This document shows positions 45,908-48,071 of a stretch of 48,071 nt of DNA, piece after piece. The notes below the pieces were generated by a model. It was given only the letters and a program-made list of their open reading frames with translations. It had not been told where the DNA came from and did not search any database. Source of the stretch: CAZLKN01 sp964560135 (GTDB lineage: Bacteria; Actinomycetota; JAICYB01); the NCBI GenBank assembly GCA_964560135.1, contig CAZLKN010000024.1, positions 1-48,071 on the forward strand, in the 5' to 3' direction. How positions within the stretch are numbered: the first letter of the stretch is position 1; each line of letters begins with the position of its first letter. The translations under genes and the position numbers were made by a program.

Positions 45908-47209
45908 ATGGCAGCCAACCAAGACGTCTTCGGCGATGCACTCCACAAGTTGGAGCGTGCCGCCGAGCTCCGCCCGATCGACCCGGAGGCGTTGGAGCGG
46001 CTCCGATATCCGAAGGCGATCCTGCAGGTGGCGATCCCGGTCCGCATGGACGATGGCTCTCTGCGGATGTTCGAGGGATGCCGGGTCCGCCACGACGACA
46101 CCCGTGGTCCGGCGAAGGGAGGCATCCGTTACCACCCCGGCGTCACGGTGCCGGAGGTCAAGGCGTTGGCGCTGTGGATGACGCTGAAGTGCGCGGTGAT
46201 GGGCATCCCCTTCGGAGGCGGCAAGGGCGGCGTCGTTGTCGACCCCAAGGGGCTCTCCAAGCTCGAACTGGAGCGGCTCAGTCGCGGCTACATCGCGCAG
46301 CTCGGGCCGTTCATCGGTCCGGAGATCGACATCCCGGCCCCGGACGTCTACACGAACCCGATGATCATGGGCTGGATGATGGACGAGTACTCCAAGCACC
46401 GCGGCCGCCGTACCCCGGCCGCCATCACCGGGAAGCCTCTCCACCTGGGAGGCAGCGTTGGTCGCGACGACGCCACGGGCCGTGGCGCGTACGAGACGAT
46501 CAAGGTGCTCGCGAGGCGCCGCGGCTGGCGACCGCACGACACCCGTGTGGCCGTGCAGGGGTTCGGGAACGCGGGCCAGCACGTGGCGAGCCTCCTGCAC
46601 GCTGACGGGTACCGGGTCGTCGCCGTCAGTGACTCCCGTGGCGGTATCTATCGGCAAGAGGGCTTCGACGTGCCGAGCCTCATCAAGGTCAAGAACGACT
46701 CACGTGAGCTGCAGGCGGTGTACTGCGAGGGATCGGTCTGCGAGCTGGTGGAGGCCGACCAGATCACGAACGAGGAGCTGCTCGAACTGGACGTCGAGCT
46801 GCTCATCCCCGCCGCTCTGGAGGGCCAGATCACCGAAGCGAATGCGGCTCGCGTCGAGGCGCCGGTGATCGTGGAGGTTGCGAACGGTCCGACCACCAGC
46901 GAAGCCGACCGGATCCTCGGCGCTGCCGGCAAGACAGTGGTCCCGGACATCCTGGCCAACGGCGGCGGAGTCACCGTCAGCTACTTCGAGTGGGTGCAGA
47001 ACCGCACCGGTTATCACTGGACGCGGGAGACGGTGCACGAGCGCCTCGGGGAGATCATGCGACGGGAGACCGATCGGGTGCTCGATCTCGCGGAGGAGTC
47101 GGGCGCCGACCTCCGCATGGCCGCGTACTCGCACGCCCTGCACCGCATCGGTGCGGCGGTCGAGTCACAGGGGACCTACGCGTACTTCGGGACCGAGGTC
47201 GGAGACTGA
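45908..47209 (+). CDS. gdhA: Glutamate dehydrogenase (Glu/Leu/Phe/Val family)
   Basis: This 433-residue enzyme interconverts glutamate and 2-oxoglutarate plus ammonia. The substrate region has DDTRGPAKGGIRYHP and MTLKCAVMGIPFGGGKGG, with the catalytic Asp in DIPAPDVYT. The NAD(P) region has VAVQGFGNAGQHVASLL. Length (about 430) and a P-x-GGxKGG-rich active site are those of the hexameric NAD-type enzymes; coenzyme choice is not certain. The ATG at 45908 has a weak AAGAAGAG site; a -10-like TATCCT is at 45870-45875. Divergent from mazG. Confidence 0.93.
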   Translation: MAANQDVFGDALHKLERAAELRPIDPEALERLRYPKAILQVAIPVRMDDGSLRMFEGCRVRHDDTRGPAKGGIRYHPGVTVPEVKALALWMTLKCAVMGIPFGGGKGGVVVDPKGLSKLELERLSRGYIAQLGPFIGPEIDIPAPDVYTNPMIMGWMMDEYSKHRGRRTPAAITGKPLHLGGSVGRDDATGRGAYETIKVLARRRGWRPHDTRVAVQGFGNAGQHVASLLHADGYRVVAVSDSRGGIYRQEGFDVPSLIKVKNDSRELQAVYCEGSVCELVEADQITNEELLELDVELLIPAALEGQITEANAARVEAPVIVEVANGPTTSEADRILGAAGKTVVPDILANGGGVTVSYFEWVQNRTGYHWTRETVHERLGEIMRRETDRVLDLAEESGADLRMAAYSHALHRIGAAVESQGTYAYFGTEVGD

Positions 47210-47351
47210 GCCAACGACCGACGGGTAGCGGTAGAGCATCGCGAGATGGTCGGCCAGCTCCTGGGCGGCGTAGAGCTCGAAGGACGACCTTCGTGGACGG
47301 CGAGAGGATCCTCCGGAGGCGTCTCAAAGATTGGCTAGCCTGTTAGCCTAA

Positions 47352-47651
47352 ATGTGTGACGGGTGTCGGGGTTCTCCATCGGGCGGGCGCGGGATCGTGA
47401 CGAAGGGGCGACGTGCCTCGCGAAATCCCGGAAGGTTGCTCACCGGGCGGGGGCTGCGCAACGTCCTGAGGCTCGGTGGGTGCACCGTCGTCCGTCGCAG
47501 CGAGCACCACGTCCTGATGGAGTACGGCGATCGCTTCGTGACAGTGCCGATGCTGAAGGGCGAGATTCCGCACTCTACGCTGAGGACGATCGCAAAGACG
47601 CTCCAAGCGTCCGGTGGGAGGCGGAAGACCTGGCGCCACCTGTATACGTAG
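47352..47651 (+). CDS. HicA-like toxin
   Basis: The last ~60 residues of this 99-residue protein match the HicA double-stranded-RNA-binding-like fold: GLRNVLRLGGCTVVRRSEHH, then YGDRFVTVPMLKGEIPHSTL. The catalytic-type His is in SEHHVLM. HicA proteins are mRNA interferases. The first 30 residues are Arg/Gly-rich and atypical, so the start is uncertain: ATG at 47352 lies 10 nt after TAGCCT (47336-47341) and would be leaderless; GTG at 47397 gives the more usual length. The promoter has an imperfect repeat (GGCTAGCC, TTAGCCTAA) that could be its operator. The hicB-like gene overlaps the 3' end. Confidence 0.75.
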   Translation: MCDGCRGSPSGGRGIVTKGRRASRNPGRLLTGRGLRNVLRLGGCTVVRRSEHHVLMEYGDRFVTVPMLKGEIPHSTLRTIAKTLQASGGRRKTWRHLYT

Positions 47652-48016
47652 CCGTCTACGAGCGTGATCCATGGTCGCCCGCATGGAATGTCTGGGTCGA
47701 GGGAGCGCCCGGTGTCCACACGTTCGGGACGCGGCTGGCCCAGGCGCGCGCGAATGTCCGCGACGCGCTCGCGCTCTGGCTGGACGTCGACGCATCGTCG
47801 CTCGAGATCGATGACGACATCCGTCTGCCCAGAGACGTCCGTAAGCACGTGTACGAGCTCGAGTCGGCGCGGGAGCAGTTCGACGAGGCGCGCAACCGGG
47901 TGACGATCGCGACGGCCCAGGCGGCCAGGGCACTCGTCGACGCAGGACTGTCCATGCGCGACATCGCGCACGTTCTTGATCTCTCCCACCAGCGGATATC
48001 CCAGGTGGTCGAGTGA
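47630..48016 (+). CDS. HicB-like antitoxin with C-terminal helix-turn-helix, CTG start
   Basis: The N-terminal half of this 128-residue protein fits the HicB fold (VYVAVYERDPWSPAWNVWVE, GVHTFGTRLAQARANVRDAL). The C-terminal part is a small helix-turn-helix (VDAGLSMRDIAHVLDLSHQR, ISQVV) expected to bind the pair's operator. In this frame no ATG, GTG or TTG lies close to the conserved start. CTG at 47630 gives the right N-terminus and has GGGAGG 8 nt upstream. It would overlap hicA by 22 bp. Frameshifting from hicA is the alternative. Together with HicA it forms a type II toxin-antitoxin module next to tRNA-Pro. Confidence 0.7.
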   Translation: MAPPVYVAVYERDPWSPAWNVWVEGAPGVHTFGTRLAQARANVRDALALWLDVDASSLEIDDDIRLPRDVRKHVYELESAREQFDEARNRVTIATAQAARALVDAGLSMRDIAHVLDLSHQRISQVVE

Positions 48017-48020
48017 TGAG

Positions 48021-48071
48021 TCGGGACGGCGGGATTTGAACCCGCGACCTCAGCGTCCCGAACGCTGCGCG
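48021..48071 (-). tRNA. tRNA-Pro (anticodon CGG), 5' part beyond the window
   Basis: The minus strand shows the anticodon arm CAGCG/CGCTG with loop TTCGGGA (anticodon CGG), the T-arm GCGGGTTCAAATCCCGC and the 3' acceptor CGTCCCG with discriminator A. CCA is not encoded. The 5' acceptor and D-arm lie past 48071. The gene abuts the HicAB-like module, a common landing site for accessory genes. Confidence 0.93.

Overview
The window is about 48 kb of GC-rich chromosomal DNA (roughly 70% G+C by eye) from a member of the Actinomycetota. The evidence is gene content and order: crgA, an mshB-like mycothiol deacetylase, trpG/pabA, then an fhaA-fhaB-pstP-rodA-pbpA-pknB operon. In mycobacteria these genes lie beside oriC. 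dnaX, recR, lysC, asd, serS and pheA, which lie on the other side of oriC in mycobacteria, are also here. There is one Ser/Thr kinase (no pknA) and no mycolic-acid genes, and tRNA 3' CCA ends are not encoded. This suggests a deep-branching actinobacterial lineage rather than Mycobacteriales or Streptomyces. A run of exactly 100 N (36890-36989) shows that the sequence is a scaffold with one gap of unknown true size.

Layout. 1-2.5 kb: a truncated secreted protein with SpaA/Cna-B-like domains, an FmdB zinc ribbon, and a CsoR copper sensor with a palindromic operator; DnaA-box-like sites lie between fmdB and csoR. 2.5-11.8 kb: the cell-wall growth and Ser/Thr-phosphorylation block. 11.8-18.5 kb: tRNA-Leu, a cation antiporter, larC-larB, DUF4446, pheA and serS. 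18.6-24.4 kb: a secreted subtilase, tRNA-Ser(UGA), tRNA-Ser(GCU), a PAP2/diacylglycerol-kinase fusion, tRNA-Arg(ACG), a CAP-domain secreted protein and a Cys-rich metallothionein-like protein. 24.5-30.7 kb: a NEW3-domain/ABC transporter operon, an SDR oxidoreductase, an R2-like diiron protein fused to an SCP2 domain, CsbD and TadA. 30.7-33.5 kb: an accessory patch with a DUF4143 ATPase, a frameshifted small gene, a gene remnant and a DUF5615/RHH-DUF433 toxin-antitoxin pair. 33.5-37 kb: an LPXTG-anchored S15-family hydrolase, tRNA-Ser(CGA), tRNA-Ser(GGA) and a low-GC cassette of small unknown genes cut by the assembly gap. 37-48 kb: two CNNM/CorC-type CBS membrane proteins, SRP RNA, dnaX, recR, lysC, asd, an Eis-like acetyltransferase, MazG, glutamate dehydrogenase, a HicAB-like pair and a truncated tRNA-Pro(CGG).

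How the parts fit. The 4.4-11.7 kb operon couples peptidoglycan synthesis (RodA glycosyltransferase plus PbpA transpeptidase) to PASTA-kinase/PstP signalling read by FHA proteins. serS and all four serine tRNA isoacceptors needed to read the six Ser codons lie within 18.3 kb. tRNA-Arg(ACG) is the substrate of the TadA encoded 8.4 kb away. lysC and asd are the first two steps of the Asp pathway to diaminopimelate, Lys, Thr and Met. Two proteins suggest sortase-dependent surface display in this organism. Several genes, and nearly all complete tRNAs, carry a TANNNT -10 hexamer only 6-10 nt before the mature start, which points to leaderless transcription.

Limits: all calls come from reading translated sequence and motifs; no homology search or RNA folding program was run.
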